DNA of 22,089 bases from a virus. The notes under the pieces were generated by a model, which searched no databases, was not told the DNA's origin, and was given only the letters and a program-made list of their open reading frames with translations. Where the stretch lies: the IMG/VR virus record IMGVR_UViG_3300049846_000432, positions 1 through 22,089 of that record, one strand, 5' to 3'. Positions within the stretch are counted from its first letter, which is position 1. Each line of letters opens with the position of its first letter. Shown piece by piece: positions 6,861 to 15,597 of the stretch. A program made the translations under genes and the position numbers.

Positions 6861-9343
6861 TAACAGATTTTTTAAATAAATTAAAAAGAGGTTTAGGTTT
6901 AGATGAATTACATAACTTAAATAAGTTAAAAAAGGAACTAAATTTATGTAAATCTCAGATAAACGAATTACACGAATCGTTTGATGTTTTGGAAAAAGCT
7001 GAACAAGACACTCACTTTGATAGATTAGAGTCACTCTATTACAAAGAAAAAGAATTGTCTAATAAATTTTCACAGCTGTTAGAAAATTATCTTATTAAGT
7101 CAGAAAATAGCGAGTTAAAATATAAACAAGCTATGACAAAATCTTTAGGTAAAAAACGCGATGAAATGCCTCAAGTAGATTCTGAAAATATTACAGACTT
7201 CGTATTACATTTTAGCAATAAAGCTGGTGTTAAAAAAGTTGATAAAAAAATATCTTCATTAAAACCTTCTCAAGATGAAATAAATGAGCAAAAAGTTTTA
7301 AGTATTGTTGCTGATAATCTAGAAGATGATACTGATAAAAAAGAAACTATATATATAATATCGAAAGATAATTACATATTAGATGGTCATCATAGATGGG
7401 CTGCTGATTTACAAATTGACAGTAAAAAAATTGTAAAGTGTTACAAAATAAATCTATCAGCTAAAAAACTAATAAAGCGCGCAAATAGTCTTAAAATGAC
7501 CAAACGCGTAGATATTGATGATAATACGTTTAAAAAAGCTATTACTGTAATTGCGATGGCAAGAGCTAAAGGTTTTATAGAAGGTGATTTATTGAATTTA
7601 GTAAAGGCTAGAACTGGAAATCTTATACCAGTTACTAAGACAGTAATTAAAAATGGTAAAAGACATAGTCAAATATTTTGGGTTGCACCTGATAGAGCTA
7701 ATGAACTTAGAGGTAATGTTATAGTCCGTTCAGAAGAAAAAGATAATAGAAATATTATATCTGATTATTCTGACGAAAATAAGAAAAAACACGCAAAATT
7801 ATTTGAAAGACAAAAAACTGACGATTCTATTACTAACGTGGGTGATAGAGTTAATGTAAAATATAAAGGTAGAACTTCTAATGAAAATTTTTCATTTAAA
7901 GATTTGACTGTAGTAGGCGTAGAGCATGACCATATATCAGTTAGATTAAATGAAGACGTTATATCTGATAAAAAATATTCAGATGGCACAAAAATAGTTT
8001 TTAGAAAAGGCGCTGTAATTAAAATACCTAAAGTTAATAATAAAAAATGGAGCGACACTAATAACTATGAATTAAGTATAGAAGATGAAGAAAGACAAGA
8101 GCGTATTAAAAATTTAACCTTTATAGAACATATTCAAGATTATGCTAAAAACGCTCGCGAAAAAGGTTATTCTATATATGAAGATGTAATTGGCGCAGAC
8201 GAAGAGTATATTAAATCAAGATATGAACCATTTTTCGCTAAATATGGTAAAAAATTTGACCCTATAAAAATGTTTGATGAATGTAAAGAACATATAGTTA
8301 ATCATTTTGGTGAAGGTACTGAAGTTAAAGCTAAATTTGGTAGACATGGTTTTGACATTTATGCTTATAAAGATGGTAAACAAGTTATGGTTACTAATAG
8401 AAACTTTAAAGACGGCGTTCCTTTTGTACACCCTTCTAAAACAAAAGGTATGTATCATGCTTTATTTGCAATTAATGATAAAAAATACTGGGGTGGTGGT
8501 TTAGCAAAAAAATTATTCTGCTCATATTACGACCAATATAAAAAGATGGGTTTAGAATTTTTATCAGTTACAGCTGGTTTACAATCTGGACCATACGTTT
8601 GGCCTTCATTTGGATTTTATGGTAGTATAGAAAAAGCAACTCACGTATTAAGTCAATTTAAAGAAGGTAAAACTAGAGAAATTTATAAAAAATATACAGA
8701 ACAAGACCCTAGCGTAGAAAAAGCTTATAGAGACGGTAATAAAATCTATATTAAATACGTAGATTCTCAAGAACCAGTAGACGTTACTAATGAAATGATT
8801 AATAGTTCAGGTATCGATTATACTCAAGATAAAGAAATTTTAGAAATAGCAAAACAAGAAGTTTCAAGTATTAATGAGTCTGGCGGTTTTATAAGTGAAG
8901 ACGTAGAAAACGATATCGTAGATTTATGGGAAAAACACGTTGGCGGCGCTATGGGCGAACAAACTACTTGGCAGGAAGCTTTAAATCAAATAGATAGAGC
9001 TATACAGGCTAAAGAAGGTGATAAAATAAAAAAATACGCTGTAGATAATAGTGGCGATGTATACGAACCCGCATCTTCAATAAATCATACAATTACACAA
9101 GAAGAGGAACAAGAAGCTAATAGAGTTTTTAGCGATTTTATTAGACGCAACCCTAACGCTAAAACCTTTCCTAATACACTTTTTACAGCAAATCCGATAT
9201 TAAGACAAGCTTCAAAAGTTGCTTATTTAAGTTCAGGAGGTGCAAGTTATTATGTAGATTTAACAAATGAGGCGCATAGAAAAGATTTTGAAAAAAGGAT
9301 AAAGTATAACGAATACATAAAAGAAAGAGATGCAAAACAATAA
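6857..9343 (+). CDS. Multidomain head-associated protein with ParB-like and GNAT-like domains
   Basis: An 828-residue multidomain protein coupled to the minor head gene. Residues about 5-85 are coiled-coil. Residues about 95-205 match a ParB/sulfiredoxin-fold nuclease-like domain: ISSLKPSQDEINEQKV gives the substrate-loop pattern, and ILDGHHRWAAD carries the core DGHHR (D176-R180). Residues about 255-275 (TVIKNGKRHSQIFWV) look like a linker found in phage polyvalent proteins. Residues about 530-605 resemble a GNAT acyltransferase: GGGLAKKLF as the acyl-CoA loop, then SGPYVWPSFGF. The C-terminal 220 residues are helical and unassigned. Such fusions are known among 'polyvalent' phage proteins delivered with DNA; delivery and activity here are inference. 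The ParB call is firmer than the GNAT call. Confidence 0.75.
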   Translation: MITDFLNKLKRGLGLDELHNLNKLKKELNLCKSQINELHESFDVLEKAEQDTHFDRLESLYYKEKELSNKFSQLLENYLIKSENSELKYKQAMTKSLGKKRDEMPQVDSENITDFVLHFSNKAGVKKVDKKISSLKPSQDEINEQKVLSIVADNLEDDTDKKETIYIISKDNYILDGHHRWAADLQIDSKKIVKCYKINLSAKKLIKRANSLKMTKRVDIDDNTFKKAITVIAMARAKGFIEGDLLNLVKARTGNLIPVTKTVIKNGKRHSQIFWVAPDRANELRGNVIVRSEEKDNRNIISDYSDENKKKHAKLFERQKTDDSITNVGDRVNVKYKGRTSNENFSFKDLTVVGVEHDHISVRLNEDVISDKKYSDGTKIVFRKGAVIKIPKVNNKKWSDTNNYELSIEDEERQERIKNLTFIEHIQDYAKNAREKGYSIYEDVIGADEEYIKSRYEPFFAKYGKKFDPIKMFDECKEHIVNHFGEGTEVKAKFGRHGFDIYAYKDGKQVMVTNRNFKDGVPFVHPSKTKGMYHALFAINDKKYWGGGLAKKLFCSYYDQYKKMGLEFLSVTAGLQSGPYVWPSFGFYGSIEKATHVLSQFKEGKTREIYKKYTEQDPSVEKAYRDGNKIYIKYVDSQEPVDVTNEMINSSGIDYTQDKEILEIAKQEVSSINESGGFISEDVENDIVDLWEKHVGGAMGEQTTWQEALNQIDRAIQAKEGDKIKKYAVDNSGDVYEPASSINHTITQEEEQEANRVFSDFIRRNPNAKTFPNTLFTANPILRQASKVAYLSSGGASYYVDLTNEAHRKDFEKRIKYNEYIKERDAKQ

Positions 9344-9515
9344 TAGCGAATCAATATCTATGCTTGACGCTATAGATGACATAGAAGCTGATGTATTAAG
9401 CATTTATTTACATGGCTTTGATGAAAATGTTTCTGAAGAAGAAAAAGTTGAGAAACTGTCTGAAATGTTTAAAATTTCAACTCATGAAGTTGAGCAAATT
9501 ATAAAAGATGAATAA
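9330..9515 (+). CDS. Small acidic protein (61 aa)
   Basis: The ORF overlaps the end of the 828-residue gene by 14 bases and the start of the protease gene by 8 bases, an arrangement typical of coupled phage genes. The product is acidic and wholly helical by eye (SMLDAIDDIEADVLSIYL, then EEEKVEKLSEMFKISTHEVEQII). The last 35 residues could be a small helix-turn-helix-like unit. No family is recognised. Its position directly before the protease-scaffold suggests a head-assembly accessory. Confidence 0.65.
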   Translation: MQNNNSESISMLDAIDDIEADVLSIYLHGFDENVSEEEKVEKLSEMFKISTHEVEQIIKDE

Positions 9516-11157
9516 AAAAGATAATTTTAAGTTTTTCGTACCTCTTGAAATCGAAAAAGCAAAAAATGCTGAAGGTAAAGAAGTTATGAAAATTGCCGGA
9601 ATTGCTTCAACTATCGATAGAGATAGTGACGGCGAAGTACTTGACCCTTCGGGATTTGACTTAAGTTATTTTATGAATAACGGTTTTATAAACTGGCATC
9701 ATCAAGCTAAAGATAAACCTGAAGCAATTATAGGTGAACCTACAAAAGCAGAAATACGTAAAGAAGGTTTATACGTAGAAGGTGAATTATATCCCGAATC
9801 TAAATTAGCTCAACAAGTTTATGAATTAGCGAAAGGCTTAGAAAAATCTTCTAAAAGTAGAAGATTAGGTTTTTCAATAGAAGGTAAAGTTATAGAAAGA
9901 GATTTGTTAGACGAAAGATTTGTGAAAAAAGCTAAAATAACAGGTTTAGCCATAACACCTACGCCAAAAAATTCAAATACTATTTTAGATATTATTAAAG
10001 GAAATTTCAATGATTTTGATGATGAATTATTAGATGTAAATAATATCGACTCAAACGGCGGTTCTACAACTATATTAGATGTGTTAAGGCCTAATGGCGA
10101 TAGAATCACTGTCGATTCAAATTACAAGATTAAGGTAATATCTAAAAGCGCAAGTACTGAAAATGCAGGTATTTTATCACCCGCTTCTGTCGATGATGAT
10201 TTAAAGAACTTACAGAAAAGTACTGAAGAGGAACAAGAAACTGATTTAACAAAAAACAAAAAAAAGGATAAATTTGCAATAAATAAATCTGAAATTTTTG
10301 TTGAATTACTTAAAGCGACAGATAACGCAAAATTATCTAAAAGTATTATCAATAAAATAAAATTCAAAGACATGAGTAAACCTACAATTTCAATCGACCA
10401 ATTACAAAAAGCTCTTACTGATATCGGAGTTGATGTAGATATGGATTTATTAAAAGCCAACATTCAAGAAGAAGCTGAAAATAAAGAAAAAACTGAATTA
10501 GAAAAAGCTATTGAAGCTAAACAGTTAGAATTAGAGCAGCTTAAAACTAAACATTCTGAAATAGTTAAAGGTAAAGTAGAAGTAGAAGATTCTAAAAAAC
10601 CTGAAGTTTCAAATGAAGAAGAAGAGGAGGAAGAAGAAGAAACTGAAGAAGTAGAAAAAGGTAAAGATTCTAAAGCTACAGTTGCTGAAGTGAAAAAAGA
10701 GGTTGAAGAAAAAATGGAAGGTAAAAAATCTGAAGAAATTGAAAAAGGTTTAAATGATACTTTAGAAAAAAGTATAGACAGTAAACTTCAAAAAGGTCAA
10801 GATACTTTACTTACTAAGTTTGAAGAACTTTTTAAAGGTTTTACAGAAAAAATAGACGAAAGACTTTCTCATATTGAAAATCAACCAGGTCAAAGAAAAT
10901 CTGCTGCATCTCTTAATTTTATTGAAAAATCATTTGGCGGTGCTGATGATAAACAAAACGAAAATAAAACGTCTTTATCTTTATCAAGACAAAGACAGCA
11001 AATAAGTAATGTACTTTTAGCTAAATCAGGTATAGAAAAAGGCGAAACAAACGAATTTTATGCAAATGCTATGATGCAGTTTGAAGCTACAAGTTCTTTA
11101 TCAAAAGCTGTAATGCAAGACTTATATACAAACGAAAATATATTGATAACACAATAA
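9508..11157 (+). CDS. Prohead protease fused to scaffolding protein
   Basis: A head-maturation serine protease with a long scaffold-like C-terminus, 549 residues. Residues about 10-165 are the protease (HK97 gp4 / U9-S78 type): GIASTIDRDSDGEVLDPSGFD, the catalytic His in NWHHQ (H64/H65) and the nucleophile Ser in RRLGFSIEG (S123), close to the HK97 spacing. Residues about 260-510 are a charged coiled-coil with a poly-Glu run near 370-380, as in scaffolding proteins that fill the prohead and are then digested. The C-terminus (about 520-549) probably binds capsid protein. Seven hydrophobic-x-Lys-Gly motifs are spaced through the scaffold and may be cleavage sites. It lies just upstream of the capsid gene. 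Confidence 0.88.
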   Translation: MNKKDNFKFFVPLEIEKAKNAEGKEVMKIAGIASTIDRDSDGEVLDPSGFDLSYFMNNGFINWHHQAKDKPEAIIGEPTKAEIRKEGLYVEGELYPESKLAQQVYELAKGLEKSSKSRRLGFSIEGKVIERDLLDERFVKKAKITGLAITPTPKNSNTILDIIKGNFNDFDDELLDVNNIDSNGGSTTILDVLRPNGDRITVDSNYKIKVISKSASTENAGILSPASVDDDLKNLQKSTEEEQETDLTKNKKKDKFAINKSEIFVELLKATDNAKLSKSIINKIKFKDMSKPTISIDQLQKALTDIGVDVDMDLLKANIQEEAENKEKTELEKAIEAKQLELEQLKTKHSEIVKGKVEVEDSKKPEVSNEEEEEEEEETEEVEKGKDSKATVAEVKKEVEEKMEGKKSEEIEKGLNDTLEKSIDSKLQKGQDTLLTKFEELFKGFTEKIDERLSHIENQPGQRKSAASLNFIEKSFGGADDKQNENKTSLSLSRQRQQISNVLLAKSGIEKGETNEFYANAMMQFEATSSLSKAVMQDLYTNENILITQ

Positions 11158-11205
11158 TTTTTAATCGTACTTTAATAATCGGTAATTAATAACAATTTTT
11201 AAAAG

Positions 11206-12720
11206 ATGTTACAAAACAATTTAGGCGTAAGTCTTCAAGACTACCAAGGCGGTAATTACGATGGACAAGCATTATTTGATAATGCTAATGTATCGGCTGA
11301 AGAACTTTCTGAATTGAGTAAAGCTTTAGAAGCTGGTTCACTTACTGGACGTAGCGTTGCAGATTCAACAACTGCAAGTGGTGCTCCTTTAAAAGTTGAA
11401 TCTCTTGAGAATACTTTAAAGGTTCTTACTTTTAAAGAAAGCGATATTCAATTTTGGAAAAGAATACCTAAACTTCCAGCTTATAATACAGTTGAGGAGT
11501 TTAATCAATTAGCTTCTTATGGTACAGAAGCAGGCGTATTTACAAATGAAGGAGAACTTCCACGTGAAGAAGATTCATTGTATGTACGTAGAGCTGAAAT
11601 CGTGAAATTCTTAGGTGTTACTAAGATTGTTTCACACCCTATGCAGCTTGTAAAAACACACATAGGTTCGATCGTTCAACAAGAAATCAAAAATGGTACT
11701 TTATTCTTGTTAAGAAAAGCTGATAGAGCTTTAATGTACGGTGATTCTAATATCATCCCGCAAGAATTTAATGGATTCTTAGCTCAGCACAAAAAAGCTT
11801 GGAATAACTATAACGACTATATGAATAGCGAAGTAGTTATCGACTTAAGAGGTAAAACTCTTAAAGAGGCTAACATCGAACAAGGCGCATTATCGATTAT
11901 CTCTAACTTCGGTCAAGCGAATTTGTTAATGGCTCCTCCAGTAGTTCTTTCAGATTTTGTTAAGAATTTCTACGAAGCTAAATTCATTCAACCAAATACT
12001 CCTGCTCTTACAGCTGGTGTAATGGGACAAAGAGTTCAAAAATTCCAGTCTCAATATGGTGAAATCGAGTTAGGTTATGATATTTTCTTAAATGCTAACC
12101 CACCTCGTAAAACTACAGATGCTGCGACTCATACTCAAGCACCTGCTGTACCAGTTGCAGATGGCGTTGCTCCAACAGCTACTCCTGCTGATGCTGCTTT
12201 TACAAAATTCAATACTGCCGGAGATGCGGGTGATTACTACTATGCAGTAGCAGCTAAAAATAGATTCGGTGAATCTACTTTATTAGATATTAATGCTGGT
12301 GTTTTAGTATCAGTAGCGTTAAACGATGCTACTGATTTAAAATTCACAGCTGGTGGTGGTGCATTCCCAGCTACTGGATTTGTAATTTACCGTTCTAAAA
12401 AGAATCCTGCTGGAACTATTGCACAGACAGAACTATATCCTATATTCGAAGTATCAGTTGCTGAATTAGGCAGCGGTTACGATGGAGGTGCTGCTGGAAT
12501 TATCCGCGATAGAAACAGATTCTTAGCTGCTTGTAATCAAGCTATTTTAACTCAATCTGATGATGAGGTATATAGCTTTAAACAACTAGCTCCATTAATG
12601 AAAATGGATTTAGCTGTATTATCACCAGCAACAAGATTTATGATTCTTATGTATGGTACTCCAATGTTATACGCACCTAAGAAAATGGTACGTTACGTAA
12701 ATATTGGTAGAGAAGTTTAA
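11206..12720 (+). CDS. Major capsid protein with Ig/FN3-like insertion
   Basis: This is the HK97-fold shell protein, 504 residues. After a short N-terminal arm (about 1-50), the segment VLTFKESDIQFWKRIPKLPAYNTVEEFNQL resembles the N-arm to E-loop region of SPO1/T4-type capsid proteins (pattern LTxxxxDIxFxxxIxxxPAxxTVxxxxQ). Residues about 304-425 are an inserted alanine- and threonine-rich linker plus a beta-sandwich-like domain (GDYYYAVAAKNRFGES, then GFVIYRSKK), as in Ig/FN3 folds displayed on capsid surfaces. Codon choice differs from neighbours, with more GTT, ATC and CGT, fitting high expression. The gene is followed by a strong terminator, and its leader is A-rich (TTTTTAAAAG before the ATG). 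Confidence 0.9.
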   Translation: MLQNNLGVSLQDYQGGNYDGQALFDNANVSAEELSELSKALEAGSLTGRSVADSTTASGAPLKVESLENTLKVLTFKESDIQFWKRIPKLPAYNTVEEFNQLASYGTEAGVFTNEGELPREEDSLYVRRAEIVKFLGVTKIVSHPMQLVKTHIGSIVQQEIKNGTLFLLRKADRALMYGDSNIIPQEFNGFLAQHKKAWNNYNDYMNSEVVIDLRGKTLKEANIEQGALSIISNFGQANLLMAPPVVLSDFVKNFYEAKFIQPNTPALTAGVMGQRVQKFQSQYGEIELGYDIFLNANPPRKTTDAATHTQAPAVPVADGVAPTATPADAAFTKFNTAGDAGDYYYAVAAKNRFGESTLLDINAGVLVSVALNDATDLKFTAGGGAFPATGFVIYRSKKNPAGTIAQTELYPIFEVSVAELGSGYDGGAAGIIRDRNRFLAACNQAILTQSDDEVYSFKQLAPLMKMDLAVLSPATRFMILMYGTPMLYAPKKMVRYVNIGREV

Positions 12721-12751
12721 TCTTCAATAAGCATCAATAAATAATTAAAAG

Positions 12752-12784
12752 AGGGATTCTATTATACGAATCCCTTTTTTTTTT
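12752..12784 (+). terminator. Rho-independent terminator after capsid gene
   Basis: An 8-bp perfect stem, AGGGATTC (12752-12759) with GAATCCCT (12768-12775), has an 8-base loop and a run of ten T residues (12775-12784). It lies 31 bases after the capsid stop and probably ends an abundant capsid transcript, or attenuates read-through into the neck genes. Confidence 0.9.
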
Positions 12785-12826
12785 AAATTTATATTCAATT
12801 ATTGTTTAATAGAAAATAAAAACACA

Positions 12827-13183
12827 ATGGCAAAAATTAAAACATCATTATTGCATAGAGCAAATAAAAAAGTTAGTTTTGATACTTTAGGTATAATTTC
12901 ATTTAATGAAAATTGCGAAGCTGAAATTGATGATTCTAAATTAGATGAGTTAAAGAAAATAGATACTTCTATATTTGTACCCGGCGATAAATCGTTAAAA
13001 GACATAGACGTAGATTCAGAGGAAGTAAAACCTGAATCAAATAATAACGATGAAACTTTAGATTTATCTGTTATGAATGTAAAACAGTTAAAAGAATGCG
13101 CTAAAGAATCTAATCTACCTGAAGAAGAGTGGAAGAATCTTAAAAAAGAAGAGTTAATAGCTTATTTACAAAGTAAACTTTAA
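12827..13183 (+). CDS. Small protein with C-terminal SAP/HeH-like domain
   Basis: A 118-residue protein. The N-terminal half is beta-rich (KVSFDTLGIISFNENCEAEID), then comes an acidic linker (about 60-80). The last 40 residues (LSVMNVKQLKECAKESNLPE, then LKKEELIAYLQSKL) fit a helix-extended-loop-helix module of the SAP/HeH/LEM-like type, which often binds DNA or proteins and is common in small structural proteins encoded after the capsid gene. A head-completion or decoration role is inferred. It is the first gene after the capsid terminator, and I see no clean promoter in the 42 bases between. Confidence 0.75.
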   Translation: MAKIKTSLLHRANKKVSFDTLGIISFNENCEAEIDDSKLDELKKIDTSIFVPGDKSLKDIDVDSEEVKPESNNNDETLDLSVMNVKQLKECAKESNLPEEEWKNLKKEELIAYLQSKL

Positions 13184-13190
13184 TAATTAA

Positions 13191-13985
13191 ATGCCTACAC
13201 TATCTTTTAATACAAAGTTCAAAAAAAATGAGGGTTTAGTAATAAGCCCTCAAGAACTTCTTGATTTATATTTTTATGGTATAACCATTAAAGAACCTAA
13301 TGGTTCTAATATGCCTATAAGTACTATAAAGCAATTTATACTTTCTGCTCAAAGTGAAATAGAGAAGTGGTTAGGCATTAAACTTATTAGACAGGTAGTA
13401 AGTGAACAAAAAGATTTTTATAGAAACGACTGGTATTCTTGGGGTTATATAAGAACAACATATCCTTGTGTTTCACCTATTTCTTTAGACGGATATATAG
13501 GTGACGTTAAACAAATTTCATATCCAACTGAATGGTTAAGTGCTAGAAAAACTAGTGACGGCGAATTATACCATAGACATATTTATTTAGTACCTTCTAC
13601 TAATTCACCTACTAGTCACCAAGTTGTTTATACTGGTATAACACCACATTTATCTTTAATGGGGAATGGACAAGTACCAAACTACTGGCATTTAGAATAT
13701 GAAACAGGTTTTTGTAAAATACCTCACGATTTATTAAACGCTATAGGAATGTTAGCTGCTATAAATATATTTTATATAATGGGTGATATCATAATGGGTA
13801 ATCCAGGTATAGGTAATCAATCTATTTCGATTGATGGTTTAAGTCAATCTTTATCTGCTAAATCAGACGGATATGGTGCTCGTATAAAAGGATATTTAGA
13901 AGCTTTAAATGGTACTAGTAGTGGAGGCGGTTTAAAAGAAAAATTATACAACTATTATAAAGGATTTACTATAAGTTCATTTTAA
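13191..13985 (+). CDS. Head-tail connector (adaptor) protein
   Basis: A 264-residue protein in the adaptor position. The N-terminal helix pair (ISPQELLDLYFYG, then ISTIKQFILSAQSEIEKWLGIKL, about residues 18-66) matches the helical pattern of HK97 gp6-type connectors, which bind below the portal and extend the channel. The rest is beta-rich, with a hydrophobic helix near 180-200 (LLNAIGMLAAINIFYIM) packed within the ring rather than in a membrane. The stop overlaps the next ATG (TAATG). Family assignment is by pattern and gene order, not by search. Confidence 0.7.
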   Translation: MPTLSFNTKFKKNEGLVISPQELLDLYFYGITIKEPNGSNMPISTIKQFILSAQSEIEKWLGIKLIRQVVSEQKDFYRNDWYSWGYIRTTYPCVSPISLDGYIGDVKQISYPTEWLSARKTSDGELYHRHIYLVPSTNSPTSHQVVYTGITPHLSLMGNGQVPNYWHLEYETGFCKIPHDLLNAIGMLAAINIFYIMGDIIMGNPGIGNQSISIDGLSQSLSAKSDGYGARIKGYLEALNGTSSGGGLKEKLYNYYKGFTISSF

Positions 13986-14788
13986 TGGCAAAAGAAGTAA
14001 AATTACAGCAGGCACCTATTAATATTAATAAACCCACAGCAAGTTTTATTAAAAGCGACTTTGACGCTGTTATATTTAATCAAGGTTATGATGTTATAAT
14101 TGAAAAAGCATTAAGATGCCCGTGTAAATCTAAAGGTGCTGATAATTTATCAAATTGCCAAAACTGTGGTAGTACTGGTTGGGTTTTTATAAATTCTATA
14201 AAAACTAAAGCTATAATACATTCTCAAAATCAAACTACTAAATTCAAAGACTGGTCAGAAGAAAATTTAGGTAATGCTAACGTTACTGTTAGAGATATAG
14301 ACAGATTAGCTTTTATGGATAGAATAACTGTTCTGCAAGGAGAATCAATACATACTCAAACAGCTTATCCTAATTTCTATAAAAATAAATTATTTTCATT
14401 TTTAGATTATAAACCTAAAGAAATAACTGAAGTTTTTATGTTTAATAAAGCTTCAGAAAAATTGGTTTTATTACAACCAGATATAGATTATACCATAGAT
14501 GATATGAAAATAATCTTATCTTCAACATTTGGAAATATAGAAAACTTAACTTTATCTTTAAGATATATACATGCGCCTCAGTATTATGTTATAGATGTAA
14601 GAAGAGACGTTATGGTTTCTAATGCTTCTGAATTAGGTTCTAAAAGAACACCTACGCAAATGCCAATATCTGCTATGTGTAGAAGAGCTCATTATGTTTT
14701 AGATAAACAAAACTATAATTCAGATTTAATATTTGATAATTCATATATTGAAGATACGTGCAAAATAAAACAAGATACTTGTAATTAA
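13985..14788 (+). CDS. Neck protein with zinc-ribbon-like CxC...CxxC
   Basis: A 267-residue protein in the head-closure/neck slot. Residues 45-66 hold C45, C47, C58 and C61 followed by GSTGW, a compact Cys4 zinc-binding element seen in connector proteins of several large myophages. Beta-rich segments follow (AIIHSQNQTTKFKDW, then RDIDRLAFMDRITVLQG). It is coupled by TAATG to the genes on both sides, fitting equal expression with the other neck components. It probably joins the adaptor ring to the tail; the precise slot is inferred. Confidence 0.65.
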   Translation: MAKEVKLQQAPININKPTASFIKSDFDAVIFNQGYDVIIEKALRCPCKSKGADNLSNCQNCGSTGWVFINSIKTKAIIHSQNQTTKFKDWSEENLGNANVTVRDIDRLAFMDRITVLQGESIHTQTAYPNFYKNKLFSFLDYKPKEITEVFMFNKASEKLVLLQPDIDYTIDDMKIILSSTFGNIENLTLSLRYIHAPQYYVIDVRRDVMVSNASELGSKRTPTQMPISAMCRRAHYVLDKQNYNSDLIFDNSYIEDTCKIKQDTCN

Positions 14789-15597
14789 TGATTGGACCGA
14801 TTCATATAGACTTAAGTGAATTACAGCAAGAATTCGCTCTTAAAGAGACTCAAGTTGAAGAGTTGGGTGTAACATTGGTAAATGCTATAACTGACAGGAT
14901 ATTCAATAATTGGCGTGTCTCTGCTATGAATGGTTTAAACTCTACTCGTAAAAGTTATATACAAGCTTTAAATATAGGTGAGATATCTTCTACTAAAAAA
15001 TATATTCAATTAACGGGCGTTTGGCCTAATATGATTGAAAACGGTTTTGGTGCTTTCGACATGAAACCGGGTATGTTAGGTTCAAGTAAAGCTAAAGTTA
15101 CTAAAAAAGGTACTAGATTTATAACAATACCTTTTAGATGGGCTTCATCTGGTTCTATAGGTGAATCTGAAGTATTTGCTAACGTTATGCCTGTAGAAAT
15201 AAATACTTTAGTTAGAAGATTAAGACCTACTACTACAAATATAAGTTCTAGAACTAATTCTGGTGGTGGTTTACAATTAAAGCAATTACCTAAAGATTAT
15301 CAAATACCTAAATCTAGAGGAGCGTTCTCTGATTTAAAATCTAGAACAACTTATCCACAGTATACGCATAAAGGTTCTATTTATGAAGGTATTATTAGAA
15401 ATGAAACTACTTACGAAAGAGCTACTCAAAGCAGTTATGTTAGTTTTAGAAGAGTATCTGAAAAATCAGACCCTATGTCGTGGATTCATAAAGCACAAGC
15501 GGCTAAAAATTTCGCTGAACAAGGTTTAAAGAAAACAGATGTCGCATCGATAACTGATAGAACTATAGATGAATTTTTATCAAATGCAGGTTTTTAA
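14788..15597 (+). CDS. Neck / tail-completion protein (HK97 gp10-like)
   Basis: A 269-residue protein in which IENGFGAFDMKPGMLGSSKA (about residues 90-109), then VTKKGTRFITIPFRW, is the readable signature. The combination of an 'E-x-G-x-x-x-x-D' surface loop, a Lys-Lys-Gly turn and an 'I-P-F-R' strand is common in HK97 gp10/neck-type proteins at the head-tail junction. The N-terminal helix (LSELQQEFALKETQVEELGVTL) fits. The last 60 residues are helical (MSWIHKAQAAKNFAEQGL). TAATG junctions couple it on both sides. Confidence 0.65.
   Translation: MIGPIHIDLSELQQEFALKETQVEELGVTLVNAITDRIFNNWRVSAMNGLNSTRKSYIQALNIGEISSTKKYIQLTGVWPNMIENGFGAFDMKPGMLGSSKAKVTKKGTRFITIPFRWASSGSIGESEVFANVMPVEINTLVRRLRPTTTNISSRTNSGGGLQLKQLPKDYQIPKSRGAFSDLKSRTTYPQYTHKGSIYEGIIRNETTYERATQSSYVSFRRVSEKSDPMSWIHKAQAAKNFAEQGLKKTDVASITDRTIDEFLSNAGF

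Noticed and set aside
11158-11205. Dedicated promoter for the capsid gene
   Set aside because: The 48-base gap has no TAnnTTTG match and no hairpin; the capsid gene is probably read from upstream.
12785-12826. Promoter between the capsid terminator and the SAP-like gene
   Set aside because: Only an imperfect TAAATTTA is visible with no -33 box; too weak to annotate in such AT-rich DNA.
13710-13800. Membrane helix in the connector protein
   Set aside because: The segment contains charged and polar residues and lies in a connector-type context; a packed core helix is more likely.
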